Of a DNA stretch of 64,000 nucleotides, positions 13,083 to 25,449 are shown one piece after another. Under the pieces are notes generated by a model. The model worked only from the letters and a program-made list of their open reading frames with translations, ran no database searches and was not told the origin of the DNA. Position 1 is the first letter of the stretch; every line of letters starts with the position of its first letter. Location of the stretch: NCBI GenBank assembly GCA_023053685.1, contig JALIGW010000289.1, positions 39,876 to 103,875 of the forward strand, given 5' to 3'. The translations under genes were made by a program, and so were the position numbers. The stretch comes from Diadophis punctatus similis (lineage: Eukaryota; Chordata; Lepidosauria; Squamata; Dipsadidae).

Positions 13083-14343
13083 GCTTGATTTTTGATTCCG
13101 AGCCTACCCTGAAAAGCTAGCCCAAAGTCTAACACAGCATTCGCCTTAGGATTCAATTCAGCCCAAAAACATCACTTTTGACAAACACCTCAGAAATGAA
13201 AAAGAAACACATATTCCTGTTCCCCATGGGCTGGAAAGCTGAATTCTCGCTCAATTTTTGATTCTGACCTTTCCCTGAAGAGCTAGCCCAAGGTCTAACA
13301 CAGCATTCGCCTCATTTCTCAATTCAGCCCAAAAACATCACTTTTGACAAACACCTCAGAAATGAAAATGAAACACATATTCCTGTTCCCCACAGGCTGG
13401 AAAGCTGAATTCTCGCTTGATTTTTGATTCCGAGCCTACCCTGAAAAGCTAGCCCAAAGTCTAACACAGCATTCGCCTTAGGATTCAATTCAGCCCAAAA
13501 ACATCACTTTTGACAAACACCTCAGAAATGAAAAAGAAACACATATTCCTGTTCCCCATGGGCTGGAAAGCCGAATTCTCGCTTGATTATTGATTCTGAC
13601 CTTTCCCTGAAGAGCTAGCCCAAGGTCTAACACAGCATTCGCCTTATTTCTCAATTCAGCCCAAAAATATCACTTTTGACAAACACCTCAGAAATGAAAA
13701 AGAAACACATATTCCTGTTCCCCATGGGCTGGAAAGCCAAATTCTCGCTTGATTTTCGATTACAAGCCTTCGCTGAAGAGCTAGCCCAAAGTCTAACACT
13801 GCATTCTCCTTATTTCTCAATTCAGCCCAAAAACATCACTTTTGTCAAACACCTCAGAAATGAAAATGAAACACATATTCCTGTTCCCCACAGGCTGGAA
13901 AGCTGAATTCTCGCTTGATTTTTGATTCCGAGCCTACCCTGAAAAGCTAGCCCAAGGTCTAACACAGCATTCGCCTTAGGATTCAATTCAGCCCAAAAAC
14001 ATCACTTTTGACAAACACCTCAGAAATGAAAATGAAACACATATTCCTGTTCCCCACAGGCTGGAAAGCTGAATTCTCGCTTGATTTTTGATTCTGAGCC
14101 TACCCTGAAAAGCTAGCCCAAAGTCTAACACAGCATTCGCCTTAGGATTCAATTCAGCCCAAAAACATCACTTTTGACAAACACCTCAGAAATGAAAATG
14201 AAACACATATTCCTGTTCCCCACAGGCTGGAAAGCTGAATTCTTGCTTGATTTTTGATTCCGAGCCTACCCTGAAAAGCTAGCCCAAAGTCTAACACAGC
14301 ATTCGCCTTAGGATTCAATTCAGCCCAAAAACATCACTTTTGA
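12020..14343 (+). repeat. Seven-monomer (1,162-bp) tandem duplication
   Basis: Bases 12020-13239 match 13182-14401 at an offset of 1,162 bp, giving adjacent units of about 12020-13181 and 13182-14343. Both carry the rare GCCAAATTC (EcoRI lost) plus TTTTGTCAAAC monomer, a GATTCTGAGCC monomer and a TTCTTGCTTG variant (13080 and 14242). The copies match throughout by eye. The pair sits inside the first copy of the 31-monomer-offset block, and the second copy of that block at 17.7-18.2 kb was not duplicated this way. The heptamer duplication is therefore the later event, or was lost there. Confidence 0.85.
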
Positions 14344-15665
14344 CAAACACCTCAGAAATGAAAAAGAAACACATATTCCTGTTCCCCATGGGCTGGAAAG
14401 CCGAATTCTCGCTTGATTATTGATTCTGACCTTTCCCTGAAGAGCTAGCGCAAGGTCTAACACAGCATTCGCCTTATTTCTCAATTCAGCCCAAAAACAT
14501 CACTTTTGACAAACACCTCAGAAATGAAAAAGAAACACATATTCCTGTTCCCCACGGGCTGGAAAGCTGAATTCTCGCTCAATTTTTGATTCTGACCTTT
14601 CCCTGAAGAGCTAGCGCAAGGTCTAACACAGCATTCGCCTTATTTCTCAATTCAGCCCAAAAACATCACTTTTGACAAACACCTCAGAAATGAAAATGAA
14701 ACACATATTCGTGTTCCGCACAGGCTGGAAAGCCGAATTCTCGCTTGATTTTTGATTCCGACCTTTCCCTGAAGAGCTAGCCCAAGGTCTAACACAGCAT
14801 TCGCCTTATTTCTCAATTCAGCCCAAAAACATCACTTTTGACAAACACCTCAGAAATGAAAAAGAAACACATATTCCTGTTCCCCACAGGCTGGAAAGCC
14901 GAATTCTCGCTTGATTTTTGATTCCGACATTTCCCTGAAGACCTAGCCCAAGGTCTAACACAGCATTCGCCTTATTTCTCAATTCAGCCCAAAAACATCA
15001 CTTTTGACAAACACCTCAGAAATGAAAAAGAAACACATATTCCTGTTCCCCACGGGCTGGAAAGCTGAATTCTCGCTCAATTTTTGATTCCGACCTTTCC
15101 CTGAAGAGCTAGCCCAAGGTCTAACACAGCATTCGCCTTATTTCTCAATTCAGCCCAAAAACATCACTTTTGACAAACACCTCAGAAATGAAAATGAAAC
15201 ACATATTCCTGTTCCCCACAGGCTGGAGAGCCGAATTCTCACTTGATTTTTGATTCTGAGCCTACCCTGAAAAGCTAGCCCAAAGTCTAACACAGCTTTC
15301 GCCTTAGGATTCAATTCAGCCCAAAAACATCACTTTTGACAAACACCTCAGAAATGAAAATGAAACACATATTCCTGTTCCCCACAGGCTGGAAAGCTGA
15401 ATTCTCGCTTGATTTTTGATTCCGAGCCTACCCTGAAAAGCTAGCCCAAAGTCTAACACAGCATTCGCCTTAGGATTCAATTCAGCCCAAAAACATCACT
15501 TTTGACAAACACCTCAGAAATGAAAAAGAAACACATATTCCTGTTCCCCATGGGCTGGAAAGCCGAATTCTCGCTTGATTATTGATTCTGACCTTTCCCT
15601 GAAGAGCTAGCCCAAGGTCTAACACAGCATTCGCCTTATTTCTCAATTCAGCCCAAAAATATCAC

Positions 15666-18228
15666 TTTTGACAAACACCTCAGAAATGAAAAAGAAACAC
15701 ATATTCCTGTTCCCCACGGGCTGGAAAGCCGAATTCTCGCTCAATTTTTGATTCCGACCTTTCCCTGAAGAGCTAGCCCTAGGTCTAACACAGCATTCGC
15801 CTCAGTTCTCAATTCAGCCAAAAAACATGACTTTTGACAAACACCTCAGAAATGAAAATGAAACACATATTCGTGTTCCGCACAGGCTGGAAAGCCGAAT
15901 TCTCGCTTGATTTTTGATTCCGACCTTTCCCTGAAGAGCTAGCCCAAGGTCTAACACAGCATTCGCCTTATTTCTCAATTCAGCCCAAAAACATCACTTT
16001 TGACAAACACCTCAGAAATGAAAAAGAAACACATATTCCTGTTCCCCACAGGCTGGAAAGCCGAATTCTCGCTTGATTTTTGATTCCGACCTTTCCCTGA
16101 AGACCTAGCCCAAGGTCTAACACAGCATTCGCCTTATTTCTCAATTCAGCCCAAAAACATCACTTTTGGCAAACACCTCAGAAATGAAAAAGAAACACAT
16201 ATTCCTGTTCCCCACGGGCTGGAAAGCCGATTTCTCGCTCAATTTTTGATTCCGACATTTCCCTGAAGAGCTAGCCGAAGGTCTAACACAGCATTCGCCT
16301 TATTTCTCAATTCAGCCCAAAAACATCACTTTTGACAAACACCTCAGAAATGAAAAAGAAACACATATTCCTGTTCCCCACGGGCTGGAAAGCTGAATTC
16401 TCGCTCAATTTTTGATTCCGACCTTTCCCTGAAGAGCTAGCCCAAGGTCTAACACAGCATTCGCCTTATTTCTCAATTCAGCCCAAAAACATCACTTTTG
16501 ACAAACACCTCAGAAATGAAAATGAAACACATATTCCTGTTCCCCACAGGCTGGAAAGCTGAATTCTCGCTTGATTTTTGATTCCGAGCCTACCCTGAAA
16601 AGCTAGCCCAAAGTCTAACACAGCATTCGCCTTAGGATTCAATTCAGCCCAAAAACATCACTTTTGACAAACACCTCAGAAATGAAAAAGAAACACATAT
16701 TCCTGTTCCCCATGGGCTGGAAAGCCGAATTCTCGCTCAATTTTTGATTCCGACCTTTCCCTAAAGAGCTAGCCCAAGGTCTAACACAGCATTCGCCTTA
16801 TTTCTCAATTCAGCCCAAAAACATCACTTTTGACAAACACCTCAGAAATGAAAAAGAAACACATATTCCTGTTCCCCACAGGCTGGAAAGCCGAATTCTC
16901 GCTTGATTTTTGATTCCGACCTTTCCCTGAAGAGCTAGCCCAAGGTCTAACCCAGCATTCGCCTTAGGATTCAATTCAGCCCAAAAACATCACTTTTGAC
17001 AAACACCTCAGAAAGGAAAAAGAAACACATATTCCTGTTCCCCACGGGCTGGAAAGCCGAATTCTCGCTTGATTTTCGATTCCGACCTTTCACTGAAGAG
17101 CTAGCCCAAGGTCTAACACAGCATTCGCATTATTTCTCAATTCAGCCCAAAAACATCACTTTTGGCAAACACCTCAGAAATGAAAAAGAAACACATATTC
17201 CTGTTCCCCATGGGCTGGAAAGCTGAATTCTCGCTCTATTTTTGATTCTGACCTTTCCCTGAAGAGCTAGCCCAAGGTCTAACACAGCATTCGCCTCATT
17301 TCTCAATTCAGCCCAAAAACATCACTTTTGACAAACACCTCAGAAATGAAAATGAAACACATATTCCTGTTCCCCACAGGCTGGAAAGCTGAATTCTCGC
17401 TTGATTTTTGATTCCGAGCCTACCCTGAAAAGCTAGCCCAAAGTCTAACACAGCATTCGCCTTAGGATTCAATTCAGCCCAAAAACATCACTTTTGACAA
17501 ACACCTCAGAAATGAAAAAGAAACACATATTCCTGTTCCCCATGGGCTGGAAAGCCGAATTCTCGCTTGATTATTGATTCTGACCTTTCCCTGAAGAGCT
17601 AGCCCAAGGTCTAACACAGCATTCGCCTTATTTCTCAATTCAGCCCAAAAATATCACTTTTGACAAACACCTCAGAAATGAAAAAGAAACACATATTCCT
17701 GTTCCCCATGGGCTGGAAAGCCAAATTCTCGCTTGATTTTCGATTACAAGCCTTCGCTGAAGAGCTAGCCCAAAGTCTAACACTGCATTCTCCTTATTTC
17801 TCAATTCAGCCCAAAAACATCACTTTTGTCAAACACCTCAGAAATGAAAATGAAACACATATTCCTGTTCCCCACAGGCTGGAAAGCTGAATTCTCGCTT
17901 GATTTTTGATTCCGAGCCTACCCTGAAAAGCTAGCCCAAGGTCTAACACAGCATTCGCCTTAGGATTCAATTCAGCCCAAAAACATCACTTTTGACAAAC
18001 ACCTCAGAAATGAAAATGGAACACATATTCCTGTTCCCCACAGGCTGGAAAGCTGAATTCTCGCTTGATTTTTGATTCTGAGCCTACCCTGAAAAGCTAG
18101 CCCAAAGTCTAACACAGCATTCGCCTTAGGATTCAATTCAGCCCAAAAACATCACTTTTGACAAACACCTCAGAAATGAAAATGAAACACATATTCCTGT
18201 TCCCCACAGGCTGGAAAGCTGAATTCTC
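15666..18228 (+). repeat. Multi-monomer block repeated 31 monomers upstream (copy 2)
   Basis: This is the partner of about 10520-13082. It carries its own substitutions: CCTAAAGAG near 16760, GCTCTATTTTTG near 17236 and AAAATGGAAC near 18017. None of these is seen in copy 1. It contains a single copy of the GCCAAATTC/TTTTGTCAAAC monomer (17660), where the upstream region has two. Confidence 0.8.
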
Positions 18229-18702
18229 GCTTGATTTTTGATTCCGAGCCTACCCTGAAAAGCTAGCCCAAAGTCTAACACAGCATTCGCCTTAGGATTC
18301 AATTCAGCCCAAAAACATCACTTTTGACAAACACCTCAGAAATGAAAAAGAAACACATATTCCTGTTCCCCACGGGCTGGAAAGCCGAATTCTCGCTCAA
18401 TTTTTGATTCTGACCTTTCCCTGAAGAGCTAGCGCAAGGTCTAACACAGCATTCGCCTTATTTCTCAATTCAGCCCAAAAACATCACTTTTGACAAACAC
18501 CTCAGAAATGAAAATGAAACACATATTCGTGTTCCGCACAGGCTGGAAAGCCGAATTCTCGCTTGATTTTTGATTCCGACCTTTCCCTGAAGAGCTAGCC
18601 CAAGGTCTAACACAGCATTCGCCTTATTTCTCAATTCAGCCCAAAAACATCACTTTTGACAAACACCTCAGAAATGAAAAAGAAACACATATTCCTGTTC
18701 CC

Positions 18703-19908
18703 CACAGGCTGGAAAGCCGAATTCTCGCTTGATTTTTGATTCTGACCTTTCCCTGAAGAGCTAGCCCAAGGTCTAACACAGCATTCGCCTTATTTCTCAA
18801 TTCAGCCCAAAAACATCACTTTTGACAAACACCTCAGAAATGAAAAAGAAACACATATTCCTGTTCCCCACAGGCTGGAAAGCCGAATTCTCGCTCAATT
18901 TTTGATTCCGACATTTCCCTGAAGACCTAGCCCAAGGTCTAACACAGCATTCGCCTTATTTCTCAATTCAGCCCAAAAACATCACTTTTGACAAACACCT
19001 CAGAAATGAAAAAGAAACACATATTCCTGTTCCCCACGGGCTGGAAAGCCGAATTCTCGCTCAATTTTTGATTCCGACCTTTCCCTGAAGAGCTAGCCCA
19101 AGGTCTAACACAGCATTCGCCTTATTTCTCAATTCAGCCCAAAAACATCACTTTTGACAAACACCTCAGAAATGAAAATGAAACACATATTCCTGTTCCC
19201 CACAGGCTGGAAAGCCGAATTCTCGCTTGATTTTTGATTCTGAGCCTACCCTGAAAAGCTAGCCCAAAGTCTAACACAGCATTCGCCTTAGGATTCAATT
19301 CAGCCCAAAAACATCACTTTTGACAAACACCTCAGAAATGAAAAAGAAACACATATTCCTGTTCCCCATGGGCTGAAAAGCCGAATTCTCGCTTGATTAT
19401 TGATTCTGACCTTTCCCTGAAGAGCTAGCGCAAGGTCTAACACAGCATTCGCCTTATTTCTCAATTCAGCCCAAAAACATCACTTTTGACAAACACCTCA
19501 GAAATGAAAAAGAAACACATATTCCTGTTCCCCACGGGCTGGAAAGCCGAATTCTCGCTCAATTTTTGATTCTGACCTTTCCCTGAAGAGCTAGCGCAAG
19601 GTCTAACACAGCATTCGCCTTATTTCTCAATTCAGCCCAAAAACATCACTTTTGACAAACACCTCAGAAATGAAAAAGAAACACATATTCCTGTTCCCCA
19701 CAGGCTGGAAAGCCGAATTCTCGCTTGATTTTTGATTCCGACCTTTCCCTGAAGACCTAGCCCAAGGTCTAACACAGCATTCGCCTTATTTCTCAATTCA
19801 GCCCAAAAACATCACTTTTGGCAAACACCTCAGAAATGAAAAAGAAACACATATTCCTGTTCCCCACGGGCTGGAAAGCCGAATTCTCGCTCAATTTTTG
19901 ATTCCGAC
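18703..19908 (+). repeat. 1.2-kb block identical to 23683-24888 (30-monomer offset, copy 1)
   Basis: Bases 18703-19908 and 23683-24888 were compared line by line. They are identical over 1,206 bp at an offset of 4,980 bp (30 monomers). They share the rare GGGCTGAAAAGCC substitution (19371-19380 and 24351-24360). Flanks diverge at once: the left neighbour is an ordinary CCTGTTCCCC monomer here but the CGTGTTCCG type in the other copy. The right neighbour differs at CCGACCT/CCGACAT. Perfect identity between non-adjacent blocks implies recent transfer or duplication. Confidence 0.88.
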
Positions 19909-19909
19909 C

Positions 19910-21660
19910 TTTCCCTGAAGAGCTAGCCCAAGGTCTAACACAGCATTCGCCTTATTTCTCAATTCGGCCCAAAAACATCACTTTTGACAAACACCTCAGA
20001 AATGAAAATGAAACACATATTCCTGTTCCCCACGGGCTGGAAAGCTGAATTCTCGCTTGATTTTTGATTCCGAGCCTACCCTGAAAAGCTAGCCCAAAGT
20101 CTAACACAGCATTCGCCTTAGGATTCAATTCAGCCCAAAAACATCACTTTTGACAAACACCTCAGAAATGAAAATGAAACACATATTCCTGTTCCCCACA
20201 GGATGGAAAGCTGAATTCTCGCTTGATTTTTGATTCCGAGCCTACCCTGAAAAGCTAGCCCAAAGTCTAACACAGCATTCGCCTTAGGATTCAATTCAGC
20301 CCAAAAACATCACTTTTGACAAACACCTCAGAAATGAAAATGAAACACATATTCCTGTTCCCCACAGGCTGGAAAGCTGAATTCTCGCTTGATTTTTGAT
20401 TCCGAGCCTACCCTGAAAAGCTAGCCCAAAGTCTAACACAGCATTCGCCTTAGGATTCAATTCAGCCCAAAAACATCACTATTGACAAACACCTCAGAAA
20501 TGAAAAAGAAACACATATTCCTGTTCCCCATGGGCTGGAAAGCCGAATTCTCGCTTGATTATTGATTCTGACCTTTCCCTGAAGAGCTAGCGCAAGGTCT
20601 AACACAGCATTCGCCTTATTTCTCAATTCAGCCCAAAAACATCACTTTTGACAAACACCTCAGAAATGAAAAAGAAACACATATTCCTGTTCCCCACGGG
20701 CTGGAAAGCCGAATTCTCGCTCAATTTTTGATTCCGACCTTTCACTGAAGAGCTAGCCCAAGGTCTAACACAGCATTCGCCTCAGTTCTCAATTCAGCCA
20801 AAAAACATGACTTTTGACAAACACCTCAGAAATGAAAATGAAACACATATTCGTGTTCCGCACAGGCTGGAAAGCCGAATTCTCGCTTGATTTTTGATTC
20901 CGACCTTTCCCTGAAGAGCTAGCCCAAGGTCTAACACAGCATTCGCCTTATTTCTCAATTCAGCCCAAAAACATCACTTTTGACAAACACCTCAGAAATG
21001 AAAAAGAAACACATATTCCTGTTCCCCACAGGCTGGAAAGCCGAATTCTCGCTTGATTTTTGATTCCGACCTTTCCATGAAGACCTAGCCCAAGGTCTAA
21101 CACAGCATTCGCCTTATTTCTCAATTCAGCCCAAAAACATCACTTTTGGCAAACACCTCAGAAATGAAAAAGAAACACATATTCCTGTTCCCCACGGGCT
21201 GGAAAGCCGAATTCTCGCTCAATTTTTGATTCCGAGCCTACCCTGAAAAGCTAGCCCAAAGTCTAACACAGCATTCGCCTTAGGATTCAATTCAGCCCAA
21301 AAACATCACTTTTGACAAACACCTCAGAAATGAAAAAGAAACACATATTCCTGTTCCCCACGGGCTGGAAAGCCGAATTCTCGCTTGATTATTGATTCTG
21401 ACCTTTCCCTGAAGAGCTAGCCCAAGGTCTAACACAGCATTCGCCTTATTTCTCAATTCAGCCCAAAAACATCACTTTTGGCAAACACCTCAGAAATGAA
21501 AAAGAAACACATATTCCTGTTCCCCACGGGCTGGAAAGCCGAATTCTCGCTCAATTTTTGATTCCGAGCCTACCCTGAAAAGCTAGCCCAAAGTCTAACA
21601 CAGCATTCGCCTTAGGATTCAATTCAGCCCAAAAACATCACTTTTGACAAACACCTCAGA
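19910..21660 (+). repeat. Cassette with GGATGG, CTATTGAC and CGTGTTCCG monomers (copy 1)
   Basis: This is an ordered run of monomers: a CGGCCC/CACGGG type, a GGATGG type (20201), a TTAGGATTC type, a CACTATTGAC type (about 20478), an AGCGCAAGG type, the CGTGTTCCG marker (20851) and a CCATGAAGACC type (about 21075). The same order recurs at 25.2-26.8 kb at an offset of 5,146 bp (31 monomers). It recurs in part at 22.8-23.7 kb (17 monomers from copy 1), 42.3-43.9 kb and 59.9-61.5 kb. It is the most widely dispersed block of the window. Confidence 0.8.
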
Positions 21661-24600
21661 AATGAAAAAGAAACACATATTCCTGTTCCCCACGGGCTGG
21701 AAAGCCGAATTCTCGCTTGATTATTGATTCTGACCTTTCCCTGAAGAGCTAGCCCAAGGTCTAACACAGCATTCGCCTTATTTCTCAATTCAGCCCAAAA
21801 ACATCACTTTTGACAAACACCTCAGAAATGAAAAAGAAACACATATTCCTGTTCCCCACAGGCTGGAAAGCCGAATTCTCGCTTGATTTTTGATTCTGAG
21901 CCTACCCTGAAAAGCTAGCCCAAAGTCTAACACAGCATTCGCCTTAGGATTCAATTCAGCCCAAAAACATCACTTTTGACAAACACCTCAGAAATGAAAA
22001 TGAAACACATATTCCTGTTCCCCACAGGCTGGAAAGCTGAATTCTCGCTTGATTTTTGATTCCGAGCCTACCCTGAAAAGCTAGCCCAAAGTCTAACACA
22101 GCATTCGCCTTAGGATTCAATTCAGCCCAAAAACATCACTTTTGACAAACACCTCAGAAATGAAAAAGAAACACATATTCCTGTTCCCCATGGGCTGGAA
22201 AGCCGAATTCTCGCTTGATTATTGATTCTGACCTTTCCCTGAAGAGCTAGCGCAAGGTCTAACACAGCATTCGCCTTATTTCTCAATTCAGCCCAAAAAC
22301 ATCACTTTTGACAAACACCTCAGAAATGAAAAAGAAACACATATTCCTGTTCCCCACGGGCTGGAAAGCCGAATTCTCGCTCAATTTTTGATTCTGACCT
22401 TTCCCTGAAGAGCTAGCGCAAGGTCTAACACAGCATTCGCCTTATTTCTCAATTCAGCCCAAAAACATCACTTTTGACAAACACCTCAGAAATGAAAATG
22501 AAACACATATTCGTGTTCCGCACAGGCTGGAAAGCCGAATTCTCGCTTGATTTTTGATTCCGACCTTTCCCTGAAGAGCTAGCCCAAGGTCTAACACAGC
22601 ATTCGCCTTATTTCTCAATTCAGCCCAAAAACATCACTTTTGACAAACACCTCAGAAATGAAAAAGAAACACATATTCCTGTTCCCCATGGGCTGGAAAG
22701 CCAAATTCTCGCTCAATTTTTGATTCTGACCTTTCCCTGAAGACCTAGCCCAAGGTCTAACACAGCATTCGCCTTATTTCTCAATTCGGCCCAAAAACAT
22801 CACTTTTGACAAACACCTCAGAAATGAAAATGAAACACATATTCCTGTTCCCCACGGGCTGGAAAGCTGAATTCTCGCTTGATTTTTGATTCCGAGCCTA
22901 CCCTGAAAAGCTAGCCCAAAGTCTAACACAGCATTCGCCTTAGGATTCAATTCAGCCCAAAAACATCACTTTTGACAAACACCTCAGAAATGAAAATGAA
23001 ACACATATTCCTGTTCCCCACAGGATGGAAAGCTGAATTCTCGCTTGATTTTTGATTCCGAGCCTACCCTGAAAAGCTAGCCCAAAGTCTAACACAGCAT
23101 TCGCCTTAGGATTCAATTCAGCCCAAAAACATCACTTTTGACAAACACCTCAGAAATGAAAATGAAACACATATTCCTGTTCCCCACAGGCTGGAAAGCT
23201 GAATTCTCGCTTGATTTTTGATTCCGAGCCTACCCTGAAAAGCTAGCCCAAAGTCTAACACAGCATTCGCCTTAGGATTCAATTCAGCCCAAAAACATCA
23301 CTATTGACAAACACCTCAGAAATGAAAAAGAAACACATATTCCTGTTCCCCATGGGCTGGAAAGCCGAATTCTCGCTTGATTATTGATTCTGACCTTTCC
23401 CTGAAGAGCTAGCGCAAGGTCTAACACAGCATTCGCCTTATTTCTCAATTCAGCCCAAAAACATCACTTTTGACAAACACCTCAGAAATGAAAAAGAAAC
23501 ACATATTCCTGTTCCCCACGGGCTGGAAAGCCGAATTCTCGCTCAATTTTTGATTCCGACCTTTCCCTGAAGAGCTAGCCCAAGGTCTAACACAGCATTC
23601 GCCTCAGTTCTCAATTCAGCCAAAAAACATGACTTTTGACAAACACCTCAGAAATGAAAATGAAACACATATTCGTGTTCCGCACAGGCTGGAAAGCCGA
23701 ATTCTCGCTTGATTTTTGATTCTGACCTTTCCCTGAAGAGCTAGCCCAAGGTCTAACACAGCATTCGCCTTATTTCTCAATTCAGCCCAAAAACATCACT
23801 TTTGACAAACACCTCAGAAATGAAAAAGAAACACATATTCCTGTTCCCCACAGGCTGGAAAGCCGAATTCTCGCTCAATTTTTGATTCCGACATTTCCCT
23901 GAAGACCTAGCCCAAGGTCTAACACAGCATTCGCCTTATTTCTCAATTCAGCCCAAAAACATCACTTTTGACAAACACCTCAGAAATGAAAAAGAAACAC
24001 ATATTCCTGTTCCCCACGGGCTGGAAAGCCGAATTCTCGCTCAATTTTTGATTCCGACCTTTCCCTGAAGAGCTAGCCCAAGGTCTAACACAGCATTCGC
24101 CTTATTTCTCAATTCAGCCCAAAAACATCACTTTTGACAAACACCTCAGAAATGAAAATGAAACACATATTCCTGTTCCCCACAGGCTGGAAAGCCGAAT
24201 TCTCGCTTGATTTTTGATTCTGAGCCTACCCTGAAAAGCTAGCCCAAAGTCTAACACAGCATTCGCCTTAGGATTCAATTCAGCCCAAAAACATCACTTT
24301 TGACAAACACCTCAGAAATGAAAAAGAAACACATATTCCTGTTCCCCATGGGCTGAAAAGCCGAATTCTCGCTTGATTATTGATTCTGACCTTTCCCTGA
24401 AGAGCTAGCGCAAGGTCTAACACAGCATTCGCCTTATTTCTCAATTCAGCCCAAAAACATCACTTTTGACAAACACCTCAGAAATGAAAAAGAAACACAT
24501 ATTCCTGTTCCCCACGGGCTGGAAAGCCGAATTCTCGCTCAATTTTTGATTCTGACCTTTCCCTGAAGAGCTAGCGCAAGGTCTAACACAGCATTCGCCT

Positions 24601-25449
24601 TATTTCTCAATTCAGCCCAAAAACATCACTTTTGACAAACACCTCAGAAATGAAAAAGAAACACATATTCCTGTTCCCCACAGGCTGGAAAGCCGAATTC
24701 TCGCTTGATTTTTGATTCCGACCTTTCCCTGAAGACCTAGCCCAAGGTCTAACACAGCATTCGCCTTATTTCTCAATTCAGCCCAAAAACATCACTTTTG
24801 GCAAACACCTCAGAAATGAAAAAGAAACACATATTCCTGTTCCCCACGGGCTGGAAAGCCGAATTCTCGCTCAATTTTTGATTCCGACATTTCCCTGAAG
24901 AGCTAGCCCAAGGTCTAACACAGCATTCGCCTTATTTCTCAATTCAGCCCAAAAACATCACTTTTGACAAACACCTCAGAAATGAAAATGAAACACATAT
25001 TCCTGTTCCCCACAGGCTGGAAAGCCGAATTCTCGCTTGATTTTTGATTCTGAGCCTACCCTGAAAAGCTAGCCCAAAGTCTAACACAGCATTCGCCTTA
25101 GGATTCAATTCAGCCCAAAAACATCACTTTTGACAAACACCTCAGAAATGAAAATGAAACACATATTCCTGTTCCCCACGGGCTGGAAAGCTGAATTCTC
25201 GCTTGATTTTTGATTCCGAGCCTACCCTGAAAAGCTAGCCCAAAGTCTAACACAGCATTCGCCTTAGGATTCAATTCAGCCCAAAAACATCACTTTTGAC
25301 AAACACCTCAGAAATGAAAATGAAACACATATTCCTGTTCCCCACAGGATGGAAAGCTGAATTCTCGCTTGATTTTTGATTCCGAGCCTACCCTGAAAAG
25401 CTAGCCCAAAGTCTAACACAGCATTCGCCTTAGGATTCAATTCAGCCCA

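Larger units (their letters stand above)
1..18700 (+). repeat. Left domain of the array: no 10-bp deletion, rich in T19C monomers
   Basis: About 113 monomers and no gene. The domain is marked by many monomers with TTTTCGATT at positions 15-23 (for example those beginning at 131, 463, 2119, 2783, 3281 and 3945) and by monomers with CTCAGTTCTC near positions 71-80. The only length change is a 4-bp deletion near 1310. The first 840 bp recur almost unchanged 26 monomers downstream (4,312 bp because of that deletion). A stretch around 1.6-2.5 kb recurs 40 monomers (6,640 bp) downstream near 8.3-9.1 kb. Confidence 0.85.
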
